Shown here in pieces: positions 16,749-27,309 of a stretch of 64,000 nt of DNA. Position 1 is the first letter of the stretch, and each line of letters begins with the position of its first letter. Position numbers and translations under genes: made by a program. The notes beneath the pieces were generated by a model, which had not been told where the DNA came from, did not search any database, and saw only the letters and a list, made by a program, of their open reading frames with translations. The DNA is from Cupriavidus sp. MP-37 (lineage in GTDB: Bacteria; Pseudomonadota; Gammaproteobacteria; Burkholderiales; Burkholderiaceae), in assembly GCF_020618415.1 (NCBI RefSeq), contig NZ_CP085345.1:806001-870000 (forward strand), given 5' to 3'.

Positions 16749-17906
16749 GTGGACAGGCGCGTCTATCTGCTGACAGCAACGGTATTCCTGGCCGGCATTG
16801 CCGAGAACATCTGCATCGGCATCCTGCCTTCCCTCAGCACTGGCCTGGGCGTCTCGCTGGCGTCCGCCGGACAGCTCACCACCGTTTTCTCCGCCGTCTT
16901 TGCCATCACTGCCCTGCTGGCCTCGGCGCTGCTCACGCGCGGCGACCGCAAGACGCTGCTGCTGGCCGCGCTCGGCGTGTTCGCGCTCAGCAACGCCGTG
17001 GCGGCGGCCAGCCCGGGCTACGCGGTGCTGTTCGGCGCGCGCGTGCTGATGGCGGCAAGTTGCGCGCTGGTGATTCAGCTGGCGGTGATGCTGGCTACCG
17101 CGCTGGCGGCGCCCGCCAGCCGCGGCCGCGCCATCGGCCTGGTCTTTGTCGGCATCAGCGGCTCGCTGGTGCTGGGCGTGCCGGCCGGCATGGTGCTGGA
17201 GCAGTGGGCGGGCTGGCGTGCGGTGTTCGGCACGCTCGCGCTGCTGGCGCTGTTGCCGGCGGTGCTGCTGTGGCGCGGCCTGCCGCGCTCGCCGCTGCGG
17301 CGCACGGCCTCGCTGCGCGCGACGTGGCAGGCGCTGGCCGATGCGCGCGGGCTGTGCGCGCAGCTGGTGTCGGTGGCGATGATCGGCGGGCATTTCACGC
17401 TCTTCGCTTACCTCAGCCCTTACCTGCAGGCGCACCTCGGCGCCGATGCGCGCGCGCTGACCGCGTGCTACGCCGCGTTGGGCGTGGCGGGGGTGGCCGG
17501 GGCCTGGCTGGGCGGCTGGTGTTCGGACCGCCTCGGCGCGGCGCGCGCACTGCTGGCGTGCCCGGCGGCGTTCTGCGTGGCGATGGCGGTGTTGCCGCTG
17601 GCCGCGGTCTCGCCGTGGCTGCTGCTGCCGGCGCTGATGGTGTGGGGGGCGATCAGCTGGTCGGTCTCGCCGATCGTGCAGAACTTCCTGGTGCGGCAGG
17701 CGCCCCCTGATGCCGATGCGCGCATCGGCATCAACGTGGCCGCGATGCATGTGGGCGTGGCGCTGGGCGCGGGCCTGGGCGGCGTGATGGTCGACCGTGG
17801 CGCGCTGGCGCATACGCCGTGGCTGGGCAGCGCCATGGTGGCGCTTGCCTTCGGCCTGGCGCTCGCCGCCGTGCGCGGCCAGCGCTGGCGCGCCGCGCTG
17901 CCGTGA
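16749..17906 (+). CDS. MFS transporter, DHA1-like (probable drug or sugar exporter)
   Basis: Inner-membrane transporter of 385 residues with about 12 hydrophobic segments. The N terminus reads YLLTATVFLAGIAENICIGILPSL, the motif A region includes ALLTRGDRKTLLLAA, and WCSDRLGAARALL forms the second-half loop, as in arabinose-efflux-permease-like members. Substrate and direction cannot be deduced. It stands alone on the plus strand, with REP repeats upstream and a GC-rich hairpin downstream. Confidence 0.82.
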   Translation: MDRRVYLLTATVFLAGIAENICIGILPSLSTGLGVSLASAGQLTTVFSAVFAITALLASALLTRGDRKTLLLAALGVFALSNAVAAASPGYAVLFGARVLMAASCALVIQLAVMLATALAAPASRGRAIGLVFVGISGSLVLGVPAGMVLEQWAGWRAVFGTLALLALLPAVLLWRGLPRSPLRRTASLRATWQALADARGLCAQLVSVAMIGGHFTLFAYLSPYLQAHLGADARALTACYAALGVAGVAGAWLGGWCSDRLGAARALLACPAAFCVAMAVLPLAAVSPWLLLPALMVWGAISWSVSPIVQNFLVRQAPPDADARIGINVAAMHVGVALGAGLGGVMVDRGALAHTPWLGSAMVALAFGLALAAVRGQRWRAALP

Positions 17907-17921
17907 GGCGGCGGCGCCGCC
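17907..17921 (+). terminator. Short GC hairpin after the MFS gene
   Basis: GGCGGC-GGC-GCCGCC directly follows the stop codon. There is no T-tract, so termination is only possible. The remaining ~170 bp to the phosphatase gene contain nothing recognisable apart from its ribosome binding site. Confidence 0.3.
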
Positions 17922-18095
17922 AAACAGTCGACTTCCTCCTATATCCATGTCGGAACCGCACCGACAGCGCGTGCGCTGGCCAGCCACTAGTATCCATTCA
18001 GAAAAACAGCTCGCCCCACGACAGCCTGGTGCCGCACGCGGCATCCGGACGCGGCTGCGCGCTGCATGGTCGACAGCAACAACAGGAGGAGCGCC

Positions 18096-20117
18096 ATGGA
18101 CCGCCGCCAGTTTCTCAAGTGGGGGAGTTTCCTGACCGTCACCGTTGCCACCGGCGGGCTCAGCGCCTGCGGCGGCGGCGACGACGACCCGGCGCCGGAA
18201 CCGGATACCGGCAACCCCGAGAACTTCAACTTCGTGCATGGCGTGGCGTCGGGCGACCCCCGTCCCGACAGCGTGATCGTATGGACGCGCGTGGAAGGCA
18301 GCAACGGCAAGCGCCCGGTGGTGGTGCGGCTGCAGGTGTCGACGCAGCAGGATTTCGACCCGCCCACGCTGTTGGTGAATCAACCGCTGATGGCCCTGCC
18401 GGACTGGGACTACACCATCCGCAACAAGGTCACGGGCCTGAGCCCGGGCACGCGCTACTTCTACCGCTTCCTGCTGGGCAACCGCCCCAGCACCACCGGC
18501 CGCACGCGCACTGCCGCGGCCGCGGGCACGCCGCTGGCGCAGCTGCGCTTTGCCTTTGTCAGCTGCCAGGACTGGAATGCCAACCACTGGGCCGGCATGG
18601 AAGAGCTGGTGCAGCAGGACCTGGACTTCATCGTCCATGTCGGCGACTACATCTACGAAGCCGTGCCGGGCGGCTCGCGCGCCGGCAACGTCGAGGACCG
18701 CCACACCGTGCTGCAGCTGCCCAACGGCACCGCGCTGCCGGATGGCAGCATCTACGCCACCACGCTGGACGACTACCGCTACCTGTACCGCAGCTACCGC
18801 AGCGACGCGCGCCTGCAGGCGCTGCATGCGGCGTTCCCGATGATCGCGATCTGGGACGACCACGAGTTCTCGGACAACTGCTGGCAGGACCGCCAGACCT
18901 ACAACATCACCGACGACCAGACCCCGCGCACCGCGCGCCGGCGCGCCGCCAACCAGGCGTGGTTCGAATTCATGCCGGCCGACGTGACCCTGGACCTGAA
19001 TAACCCGTCGTTCCAGAACATCCAGATCTACCGCGCCTTCACCTTCGGCAATCTCGCCACGCTGCTGATGACCGACGAGCGCCTGTACCGCGCCGACCAC
19101 ATCATTCCCGAGGCCTCGGTCGGACGCTCGATCGGCAGCCTGTACTTCGTGCCGACGGCAACGCTGGCCGCGGCCGAGGCGCAGAAGATCGCCGCCGCCG
19201 GCAACGCGCTGACGCCGGTATCGATGCTGGGCGATACCCAGCGCGCCTGGTGGCAGGACCGCATCGGCGCCGATGCCACCACCTGGAAGCTGTGGGGCAA
19301 CCAGCTGTCGCTGCTGCGCATGCAGGTCGACGTGCCGCAGGCGGTGGCGCGGCTGATCGCACGGGCGCTGGTGCTGGCCAACAACGCGCTGGCCTCGCTC
19401 GAGACCGCGATCGCCAACGCGCTGGCCGACGACCTGCGCGCGGCGCGCACCGCCGGCACCTATGCCAACCTGGCCTATACCGCGCTGCGCAACGTGCTGG
19501 TACAGGCCGGCATCGACAGCGCCGCTTTCGACGCCAATATCAAGCCGCTGATCGAAGCCCGGCTGCCGGCGATTACGCTGCTCGAACGCTTTATCCTCAA
19601 TGCCGACCAGTGGGACGGCTTCAACGCCGAACGCAAGAACCTGATGGCGTTCCTGAAGACCAACGGCATCCGCAACGTGGTGGCGCTGAGCGGGGATATC
19701 CACGCCTTCTTCGGCGGACAGGTGATGGACGACTACGATGCCGCGGCGCCGGCGCCGGTGATGGTCGATCTGGTCACGGCCGGGCTGTCGAGCAACACGC
19801 TGCTCAGTTCCTTCCGCACCGTGGTCGATACCGACCCGGCCTTTGCCGCGCTGCGCGAGCTGATCTACAGCAACGTGGGCGGCACCATCGTCAATACCTT
19901 CGATGCCACGCTGCGCGCCTTCAACCCATGGCTGCGGCATGTCGACACCAACGCCGAGGGCTACGCGCTGGTCACGCTGACGCCGCAGAAGCTGAGCTGC
20001 ACCTTCCACACGCTGAAGCCGCTCGCCGGCGGCACGGCGCCGGTGCTGCCGGCCACCGCCAGCACGCGGCTGCTGGAAGTGGCGGCCGGCACGCCCGATG
20101 TGGCCGTGACCCAGTGA
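18096..20117 (+). CDS. phoD: PhoD-like alkaline phosphatase (phosphodiesterase/phosphatase D family), Tat-exported
   Basis: Metallophosphatase of 673 residues. The leader DRRQFLKWGSFLTVTVATGG carries twin arginines and is followed by LSAC, a possible lipobox. The PhoD N-terminal domain (FVHGVASGDPRPDSVIVWTR) precedes the catalytic domain with FVSCQDW, HVGDYIYE, IWDDHEFSDN and ALSGDIHAFFG, the metal-binding Asp/His motifs of the family. The ATG at 18096 has AGGAGG just upstream. The protein is longer than B. subtilis PhoD because of an Ala-rich insert around residues 415-480. It should release phosphate from phosphodiesters or monoesters outside the cytoplasm. Confidence 0.85.
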   Translation: MDRRQFLKWGSFLTVTVATGGLSACGGGDDDPAPEPDTGNPENFNFVHGVASGDPRPDSVIVWTRVEGSNGKRPVVVRLQVSTQQDFDPPTLLVNQPLMALPDWDYTIRNKVTGLSPGTRYFYRFLLGNRPSTTGRTRTAAAAGTPLAQLRFAFVSCQDWNANHWAGMEELVQQDLDFIVHVGDYIYEAVPGGSRAGNVEDRHTVLQLPNGTALPDGSIYATTLDDYRYLYRSYRSDARLQALHAAFPMIAIWDDHEFSDNCWQDRQTYNITDDQTPRTARRRAANQAWFEFMPADVTLDLNNPSFQNIQIYRAFTFGNLATLLMTDERLYRADHIIPEASVGRSIGSLYFVPTATLAAAEAQKIAAAGNALTPVSMLGDTQRAWWQDRIGADATTWKLWGNQLSLLRMQVDVPQAVARLIARALVLANNALASLETAIANALADDLRAARTAGTYANLAYTALRNVLVQAGIDSAAFDANIKPLIEARLPAITLLERFILNADQWDGFNAERKNLMAFLKTNGIRNVVALSGDIHAFFGGQVMDDYDAAAPAPVMVDLVTAGLSSNTLLSSFRTVVDTDPAFAALRELIYSNVGGTIVNTFDATLRAFNPWLRHVDTNAEGYALVTLTPQKLSCTFHTLKPLAGGTAPVLPATASTRLLEVAAGTPDVAVTQ

Positions 20118-20138
20118 CCGTGACCTGGTTGCCGTGAC

Positions 20139-21068
20139 CTAGTATCCGGCCTGCCGGTCCACCAGGTTCAGCAGCGCGCGCCCTTCGCGCGCGCGCCGCA
20201 GGTTGTCCAGGCATTGCCGGGCCACCAGCGGGTACGACGGATCGGCCGCGATATGCGGCGTGGCCTCGATGCGCGGATGGTTCCAGACCGGGTCATCCGC
20301 CGCCGGCGGTTCCTTGGCGAATACGTCCAGCGCCGCGCCCGCGAGGTGGCCTGCATCGATCAGCGCGACCAGGTCGGGCTCGACCACATGCTCGCCGCGG
20401 CCGACGTTGATGACATAGGCGCCTTTGGGCAGCCGCGACAGGCGCTGCCGGTCGAGCAGCCCCTCGGTGCGCGGCGTCAGCGGCAGCGTGCAGACCAGGA
20501 TGTCGCTTTGCGCCAGCATCGCGTCCAGGCCGTCGTCGCCGGTGAAATCCGTGACGCCGGGCAGGTGCTTGGCGGCGCGGCTCCAGCCGCTGACCGGATA
20601 GCCGATGGCGACGAACATGCGCGCCACCTCGCTGCCGATTTCCCCCAGCCCCAGCACGCCCACGCGGCACTGCGCGGCATCGCGCCCCGCATGGCGCTTC
20701 CATTCGCCGCGGCGCTGCTGCTCGGCATAGAGGCCCAGCGCGCGCGTATGGCGCAGCGCCATCGCCAGCACGAAGCGGGCGATGCCGGCCTGCTGGCCGG
20801 GATCGACGATGCGCGTCACCGGGATGTGCGCGGGCAGGTCGGGCGCGGCCAGCAATTTGTCGACGCCGGCGGTGGCGGCACACACCAGCCGCAGGTTCGG
20901 ATACGCCGGCACCACGCCCGGCTTCAGGCCCCACGCGATGATGGCCTCGACCTCATCCGCGACGGCGGCCTCGCGGCCGTTCCACACGGTGATGTCGGGC
21001 GCCGCCTCGCGCAGCAGCGCGGTGATGGGAACCGCCATGAACGACGGCAGGTGAACGAGGATGGCCAT
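20139..21068 (-). CDS. D-2-hydroxyacid dehydrogenase (glyoxylate/hydroxypyruvate reductase A-like)
   Basis: NAD(P)-dependent dehydrogenase of 309 residues. The Rossmann motif is GVLGLGEIGSEVA, and the catalytic Arg, Glu and His sit in NVGRGEHV, DVFAKEPP and TPHIAA. Sequence features such as MAILVHLPSF and the short length fit the GhrA branch. The start at 21068 lies immediately after the class II aldolase stop, so the two are co-transcribed; the pair suggests metabolism of a small sugar acid or hydroxyacid. The upstream part of the open frame overlaps the aldolase gene and is rejected. Confidence 0.83.
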   Translation of the reverse strand: MAILVHLPSFMAVPITALLREAAPDITVWNGREAAVADEVEAIIAWGLKPGVVPAYPNLRLVCAATAGVDKLLAAPDLPAHIPVTRIVDPGQQAGIARFVLAMALRHTRALGLYAEQQRRGEWKRHAGRDAAQCRVGVLGLGEIGSEVARMFVAIGYPVSGWSRAAKHLPGVTDFTGDDGLDAMLAQSDILVCTLPLTPRTEGLLDRQRLSRLPKGAYVINVGRGEHVVEPDLVALIDAGHLAGAALDVFAKEPPAADDPVWNHPRIEATPHIAADPSYPLVARQCLDNLRRAREGRALLNLVDRQAGY

Positions 21069-21070
21069 GG

Positions 21071-21853
21071 TCAGTTGCGGTAGTCGGGATCGATGCGGTC
21101 GAGGCGGCGCAGCAGGCCGGGCCAGGCCAGGTTGGAGCCCTTGCCCTTGGTGGCCTGGCGCGCCTGCTGGCCCATGTTGGCGCTGGCGGCCTCCGGCACC
21201 CGCGTCAGCGCCGTGCCGCCGCTTTGCGCCAGGATCTGGATGCGGCACGCCGATTCCAGCGTGTACATGGTCAGGAACGCATCCGCCACCGTGCGCCCGC
21301 AGGTAAGCAGGCCGTGGTTGCGCAGGATCATCTGCTTGCAGCGGCCCAGGTCGGCCACCAGCCGCGCTTTCTCGTCCTCGCGCAGCGCCACGCCCTCGTA
21401 GTCGTGATAGGCCAGCCCGGTCAGCGCGAACATCGCCTGCTGCGAGATCGGCAGCAGGCCGTCCTGCTGCGCCGACACCGCGACCCCGTGCGCGGTATGC
21501 GTGTGCATCACGCAGCCGACCTCCGGGCGCGCCTCATGCACGGCGCTGTGGATGATGAAGCCGGCCGGATTGACGTCATACGGCGTCTCCAGCACCGGTT
21601 GCCCGTGGTGGTCCACCTTCACCAGGCTCGATGCCGTGATCTCGTCGAACATCATGCCGTAGGGATTGATCAGGAACTGGTCCGGCGCATCCGGCACGCG
21701 CGCCGAGATATGGGTGAAGATCAGGTCGTCCCAGCCGAAGTGGGCCACCAGCCGGTACGCGGCCGCCAGATCCACGCGCATCTGCCATTCGGCGTCGGAG
21801 ACGCGGTCCTTGATACGTTCTTCTGCGGATTCGACGAGCTGGACTTGCGCCAT
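21071..21853 (-). CDS. Class II aldolase/adducin family protein
   Basis: Protein of 260 residues with the class II aldolase fold. Metal-binding histidines are visible in HTHTAHGVAV and RNHGLLTCG, and the N-terminal segment AYRLVAHFGWDDLIFTHISAR is typical. The ATG at 21853 is preceded by GGGAGG at good spacing; the upstream in-frame ATG codons lack this. Members include fuculose-phosphate and ribulose-phosphate aldolases and decarboxylases, so the exact substrate is open. It is divergent from a Crp/Fnr regulator and leads a two-gene operon with the 2-hydroxyacid dehydrogenase. Confidence 0.83.
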   Translation of the reverse strand: MAQVQLVESAEERIKDRVSDAEWQMRVDLAAAYRLVAHFGWDDLIFTHISARVPDAPDQFLINPYGMMFDEITASSLVKVDHHGQPVLETPYDVNPAGFIIHSAVHEARPEVGCVMHTHTAHGVAVSAQQDGLLPISQQAMFALTGLAYHDYEGVALREDEKARLVADLGRCKQMILRNHGLLTCGRTVADAFLTMYTLESACRIQILAQSGGTALTRVPEAASANMGQQARQATKGKGSNLAWPGLLRRLDRIDPDYRN

Positions 21854-21894
21854 GTGCGGGCCTCCCGGGGGCATGTGAGTCATAGAACCGCTGC

Positions 21895-21939
21895 ATTGTC
21901 CCGGCGCCTCGCGCCAAAGTCTGTTAAGTATTGGACAAT
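21895..21939. promoter_or_regulatory. Inverted repeat in the aldolase / Crp-Fnr divergent region
   Basis: ATTGTCC at 21895-21901 and GGACAAT at 21933-21939 form a separated inverted repeat within the 110-bp divergent promoter region. It is a candidate site for the adjacent Crp/Fnr-type regulator, though it does not match the FNR or CRP consensus. Confidence 0.3.
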
Positions 21940-21963
21940 CTCGGCTCCGGCAAGGAGGGCGAT

Positions 21964-22692
21964 GTGAACGGTCAGGCAAAGGGTCAGGCAAAGGGTCAGT
22001 TGAAGCGTGCCGTGAAGGCGGACGAAGCCGTGCGCGCGCTGCCGCGCAGCGTGCTGGCCAGCGGCTGGCTGCGCAACGCGCCGCCGCGCGTGCTCGATGC
22101 CGTGGCGCAGGCTGCACGCCGCCAGCGCTTCGGCGACGGCGCGATGATCTTCGCGCGCGGCGACCCGCCCACGTATTTCTGCATGGTGGTGTCCGGCCGC
22201 GTGCGCATGAGCCGGGTCAGCAGCGGCGGGCGCGAGTCGGTGTACGCGGTGATCGGGCGCGGGCGCTGGTTCGGCGAGATCTCGCTGCTCGACGGCAAGC
22301 CGCGCACGCATGACGCCTTCGCCGTCGGCAGCACCGAGCTGCTGGTGCTGGGCCAGCGCGATTTCCAGCGCATCCTGGCCACCCATCCGGAAGGTATGCA
22401 TCTGATCGTGCAGCAGATCTGCGCGCGCCTGCGCGTGGCCTTCGACCATGCGCAAAGCGCGGCGCAGGCCCCGGTCGACGCGCGCATGGCGGCGCGCCTG
22501 CTGGAGCTGGCCGACCGCACCGACCACGCCGTGCGCATCAGCGCGGAAGAGCTGGGCGACATGGTCAGCCGCTCGCGCCAGACCGTCGCCAAGACGCTGC
22601 AGGCATGGCAGGACGCCGGCCTGATCCGGCGCGCGTACCGCCAGATCGAACTGCTGGATCCGGCGGCACTGAAGCGCATTGCCCGGCGCTGA
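21964..22692 (+). CDS. Crp/Fnr-family transcriptional regulator
   Basis: Regulator of 242 residues: cyclic-nucleotide-binding-like beta-barrel (IFARGDPPTYFCMVVSGRVRM, GRWFGEISLLDGKPRTHDA) followed by a winged helix (ISAEELGDMVSRSRQTVAKTLQAW). The GTG at 21964 is preceded by AAGGAGG and is preferred over the TTG at 21931. Fnr-type N-terminal iron-sulfur cysteines are absent. The N terminus carries a short repeat (GQAKGQAKGQ) encoded by two direct copies of an 11-bp sequence. It is divergent from the aldolase operon, a likely target. Confidence 0.85.
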   Translation: MNGQAKGQAKGQLKRAVKADEAVRALPRSVLASGWLRNAPPRVLDAVAQAARRQRFGDGAMIFARGDPPTYFCMVVSGRVRMSRVSSGGRESVYAVIGRGRWFGEISLLDGKPRTHDAFAVGSTELLVLGQRDFQRILATHPEGMHLIVQQICARLRVAFDHAQSAAQAPVDARMAARLLELADRTDHAVRISAEELGDMVSRSRQTVAKTLQAWQDAGLIRRAYRQIELLDPAALKRIARR

Positions 22693-22848
22693 CGCCACGC
22701 ACGGCGCCCGTCCGCGTGCGCAAATAACCTGCCCTGGCCGCGATGGCAAGGCTGGTTAACGACCGTTGCAAAAACAAACAGAATGTCAGGTGCCCCGGCG
22801 CTACAGTGGCCATTCCCTTGCCTGTAGGCGTTTCTAGGAGGTACACGA

Positions 22849-23241
22849 ATGAAGCAACATCTGGCGAAATCCCTGGTCCTGGCTGGCGCGATGATCGCGT
22901 CTTACCCGCTGTTTGCGCAGCAGGCGCAGCCGCTGCAGCCGGGCCAGCCGCTGACGCAGCCGATGCAGCCGATGCAATCCACTCAGCCGATGCCATCCGC
23001 GCAGCCGCCCGTGCAAGCCATGCCTTCGGCGGCGCCGTCGGCCCAGATGGCCCCGGCCGCCGCTGGCAGCTATGCGCAGGCCCCGGTGCCCGCGGCCCAG
23101 CCCGGCGTGGCAGCGGCGCCCGCCGATCCGTCGCTGGCAGGCGGCGCGGTGTCTGCCGTGGATCCCGCCAGCATGAGCCTGGCGCCGGATGCGCTCGGCA
23201 CGCGCATCGGCCAGCGCAGCGCCTTCCTCGACGGCGCCTGA
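22849..23241 (+). CDS. Secreted Gln/Pro/Ala-rich low-complexity protein
   Basis: Hypothetical protein of 130 residues. A clear signal peptide (MKQHLAKSLVLAGAMIASYPLFAQ) is followed by a low-complexity mature part with repeated QP, QPMQP and AQP units and no cysteines. The start has an excellent ribosome binding site (CTAGGAGGTACACGA). No enzymatic motif is visible. It may be a periplasmic or cell-surface protein. The 150 bp upstream contain no other recognisable element. Confidence 0.7.
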   Translation: MKQHLAKSLVLAGAMIASYPLFAQQAQPLQPGQPLTQPMQPMQSTQPMPSAQPPVQAMPSAAPSAQMAPAAAGSYAQAPVPAAQPGVAAAPADPSLAGGAVSAVDPASMSLAPDALGTRIGQRSAFLDGA

Positions 23242-23256
23242 GCGCCGGCCAGCGCA

Positions 23257-23275
23257 GGCCCGCATCGCGCGGGCC
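23257..23275 (+). terminator. GC-rich hairpin after the secreted low-complexity gene
   Basis: GGCCCGC-ATCGC-GCGGGCC lies between convergent genes (stop at 23241, LysR stop at 23315) and could end transcription from either side. No T-tract is present. Confidence 0.4.
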
Positions 23276-23314
23276 GCGCGCCGCTCTCACCCCGCTTCGC
23301 CGGCGCGCGCGGCT

Positions 23315-24211
23315 TCAGCTCGCCACAGCCGCCTGCCCCTGCTGCTGCAGCCATTCCAGGAAGGCGCGCAGGTGCAGCGGCTTGTCGGCATCGCGCGGCA
23401 CCAGCGCATGGTAAGTGTTGCCCGGCGCGCGGATCGCGCCGAACGGCGTGGCGATGCGCCCGCCCGCACGGTCCGCCTCCAGCGTGGGAAAGGTGCCGAT
23501 GGCAAAGCCCAGGCTGTCGGCCACGGCCTGCAGCGTGACAAAGAAATGGTCGAAGCGCAGCGTGCGCACCGGCAGCAGCGAGGCATGCCCCGCCTGCTGC
23601 AGCCATGATTCCCAGCTGCCCGGCCGCGTCTCCGTATAGAGGAAGACGCCCTCCACCAGGTCTTCCACGCCCTGCAGCGGCAACTGCTGCAGCAATGCCG
23701 GACTGGCGATCACGGTCTGGTACTCGGCAAAGACCGGCACCGACTCGAACTGCTCGCCGCGCTCCAGCGTGCGCCGTATCGCCACGTCGAAGGTCCCGTT
23801 GAAGCCGGCTTCATTGCTGAAGGCGGTCGAGACCCGCACGTCCACCTCCGGCTGCAGGCGCCGGAAATCATCCAGCCGCGGAATCAGCCAGCGCATGGCG
23901 AAGGTGGCCGGGGCATTGACGCGCACCACCTTGCGCGTGGCGATGCGGCCATAGCGCTCGGACGCGGCGCCGATCTGGTCGAACGCGGTGCTGATCTCGC
24001 GCGCGAACGCCTGCGCGTGGACGGTCGGCACCATGCGCTGGCCCTGGCGCATGAACAGCGGCTGCCCCAGCCATTGCTCCAGGATCTCGATCTGCCGGCT
24101 GACCGCGCCATGGGTCAGGTGCAGCTCGCGCGCGGCGGCCGAATAGCTGCCCGCGCGGGCGGCCACCTCGAAGATGCGCAAGGCGTTGAGCGGCGGGAGC
24201 TTGTGCGGCAT
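23315..24211 (-). CDS. LysR-family regulator (GcvA-like), probable regulator of phosphonoacetate hydrolase
   Basis: LysR regulator of 298 residues with the GcvA-type N terminus PPLNALRIFEVAARAGSYSAAARELHLTHGAVSRQIEIL and an effector-binding domain. It is divergent from the phosphonoacetate hydrolase gene with a 111-bp gap that contains a perfect inverted repeat. Phosphonoacetate hydrolase genes are commonly paired with a LysR activator that responds to the phosphonate; that role is inferred here from position. Confidence 0.87.
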   Translation of the reverse strand: MPHKLPPLNALRIFEVAARAGSYSAAARELHLTHGAVSRQIEILEQWLGQPLFMRQGQRMVPTVHAQAFAREISTAFDQIGAASERYGRIATRKVVRVNAPATFAMRWLIPRLDDFRRLQPEVDVRVSTAFSNEAGFNGTFDVAIRRTLERGEQFESVPVFAEYQTVIASPALLQQLPLQGVEDLVEGVFLYTETRPGSWESWLQQAGHASLLPVRTLRFDHFFVTLQAVADSLGFAIGTFPTLEADRAGGRIATPFGAIRAPGNTYHALVPRDADKPLHLRAFLEWLQQQGQAAVAS

Positions 24212-24239
24212 TGTGAGATTTCCTGACAGGATCCGGAAA

Positions 24240-24263
24240 ATAAACTCGGTTGTGAGAGTTTAT
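24240..24263. promoter_or_regulatory. Perfect 8+8 inverted repeat, candidate LysR operator
   Basis: ATAAACTC-N8-GAGTTTAT sits in the middle of the divergent LysR/phosphonoacetate hydrolase region and is AT-rich in a GC-rich setting. Its symmetry and place fit the recognition site of the adjacent LysR protein. Confidence 0.6.
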
Positions 24264-24313
24264 CGCTTAACTTAGCATCGGTCTCAGGCAATCCCTTCCA
24301 CGATTCCGCATAA

Positions 24314-25543
<1,230 letters not shown>

Positions 25544-25599
25544 GGCGGCAAGTTGTCAGTGACGGCGGCCACGACGGCCACCACCAAGGGGATGGCGCC

Positions 25600-27291
25600 A
25601 TGCAAATCCTGCTTTCCCTGATGTCCGGGGTTGCCCTGCTGATCTGGGGTGCGCACGTGACGCGCCACGCCATGATCGAGCTCCTGGGGCCGCGCCTGCG
25701 GCTGGTGCTGGCCGCGGGCACGGCCAGCCCCGCGCGCGGCTTCCTCGCGGGGCTTGGCGTGACCGCACTGATCCAGAGCAGCAGCGCCACGGCGCTGATG
25801 ACCAGCGCTTTCGTGGCAGGAGGCCTGGTGTCGCTGCCGGCGGCACTGCCGATCGTGCTCGGTGCCGACGTCGGCACCAGCCTGATGGCGCGCCTGCTGT
25901 CGCTCGACATTGCCTGGCTGTCGCCGCTGCTGCTCGTCATCGGCATTGCCCTGCGCCTGTCCGGCAAGGCCAGCCCGCGCGCACAGGCTGGCGAAGTCCT
26001 CGTGGGACTGGGACTGATCACGCTGGCGCTGCAGCTGATCCGCCTCTACGCCGCACCGCTGCTGCACGCCGCGATCGTGCGCGCCATCTTCACCTCGCTG
26101 GGCAACGACCCGCTGCTGGCCCTGGTGATCGGCGCGCTCGTTACCCTGCTCGCGTACTCCAGCCTGGCCACGGTGCTGCTGACCGCAACGCTGGCGATGG
26201 GCGGCGTCATCGGCCCGGCCACCGCCTTGCCGCTGGTGCTTGGCGCCAACCTCGGCAGCGGCCTGATTGCCTGCCTGGCCAATGCCGGCAGTTCGCCTGC
26301 CGCGCGACGGGTATCGCTCGCCAACCTGATCTTCCGGTTTGTGGGGATGCTGGCCTTCCTGCCGCTGCTGGACGCCATCCCCTGGCTGCTGGCGCGCCTG
26401 GGCAGCAGTGCCGGCACCATGGCGATCGACTTCCACATGGCGTTCAACCTGGCCCTGGCGGCAACGCTGATCTGGTTCGTCAAACCGGTGGCGGCGCTCT
26501 GCACCCGGTGGCTGCCGGATGCGCACGACCACGCAGCGCCCGGCGGCGCGCGCTACCTGAGCCAGGGCGACCTGCGGCACCCGTCCGTCGCGCTGGGCAA
26601 TGCCACGCGCGAGGTCGTGCGCATCGGCGACGTGATCGAGGACATGCTCGATGGCATGAAGCTCTCGATCGTCGGCAACGACCGCGCCGCGAACGCCCGC
26701 TGCCGGGCGCTCGACGACCGCATCGACGACCTCTATTCGTCCGTCAAGATGTACCTGACCGACGTTGACGCCGGCAGCCTCGATGGTGAGGATGCCGCGC
26801 GCTGGGACGCGATCATGCTGCTCAATATCAACCTGGAGTATGCGGGCGATATCGTCGAACGGATCCTGGCCGACCTGGACCAGCGCAAGCTCAGCCGCAA
26901 CTTCTGCTTCTCGGACGAGGGCAGCGCCGAGCTGCTGGAACTTTGCGACATGCTGGTGGCCAGCCTGCGTACCAGGATGTCGCTCTTCGTTGCCAACGAC
27001 CGCGCAGCGTCGGCGTTGCTTCTCGAATGCGCCGGCGACTTCCAGGCGCGCGCGGAGCGCTTCACCGCCCGGCACATTGCGCGGGTGGCGCAGCGGCGCA
27101 CCGCGAGCGTTGAAACCAGTGGCTTGCACCTGGATATCCTGCGCGAGCTGTCGCAGATGAATGCGCTGCTGTGCGCCGCGCCAGGAGGCGTGCCTGGCGC
27201 GCTGCGCGGTACGCTTTCGGAAGACCAGTCGTTCCTGGCGGCCGGCAGTTCGGGCGCGATGGCGGCAAAGGAACGCTTGCTGGGTGCGTGA
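25600..27291 (+). CDS. Na/Pi cotransporter family protein with PhoU-like C-terminal domain
   Basis: Membrane protein of 563 residues. The N-terminal ~310 residues contain about nine hydrophobic segments and the family motif LIQSSSATALMTSA, with a second, degenerate copy LLAYSSLATVLLTA, as in NptA/YjbB. Residues from about 330 form a helical PhoU-like domain (VVRIGDVIEDMLDGMK). The ATG at 25600 is preceded by AAGGGG. It is co-directional with phosphonoacetate hydrolase. YjbB-type members export phosphate, so it may relieve Pi excess released by that enzyme; import is the alternative. Confidence 0.85.
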   Translation: MQILLSLMSGVALLIWGAHVTRHAMIELLGPRLRLVLAAGTASPARGFLAGLGVTALIQSSSATALMTSAFVAGGLVSLPAALPIVLGADVGTSLMARLLSLDIAWLSPLLLVIGIALRLSGKASPRAQAGEVLVGLGLITLALQLIRLYAAPLLHAAIVRAIFTSLGNDPLLALVIGALVTLLAYSSLATVLLTATLAMGGVIGPATALPLVLGANLGSGLIACLANAGSSPAARRVSLANLIFRFVGMLAFLPLLDAIPWLLARLGSSAGTMAIDFHMAFNLALAATLIWFVKPVAALCTRWLPDAHDHAAPGGARYLSQGDLRHPSVALGNATREVVRIGDVIEDMLDGMKLSIVGNDRAANARCRALDDRIDDLYSSVKMYLTDVDAGSLDGEDAARWDAIMLLNINLEYAGDIVERILADLDQRKLSRNFCFSDEGSAELLELCDMLVASLRTRMSLFVANDRAASALLLECAGDFQARAERFTARHIARVAQRRTASVETSGLHLDILRELSQMNALLCAAPGGVPGALRGTLSEDQSFLAAGSSGAMAAKERLLGA

Positions 27292-27309
27292 GGGTGGGGC
27301 TCGGGTGCG

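Noticed and set aside
16485..20009. Minus-strand open frame of over 1100 codons antisense to the MFS and PhoD genes
   Set aside because: Extreme Arg/His/Gln/Ala composition, no recognisable domain, crosses two well-supported genes and an intergenic repeat; a GC-rich shadow frame.
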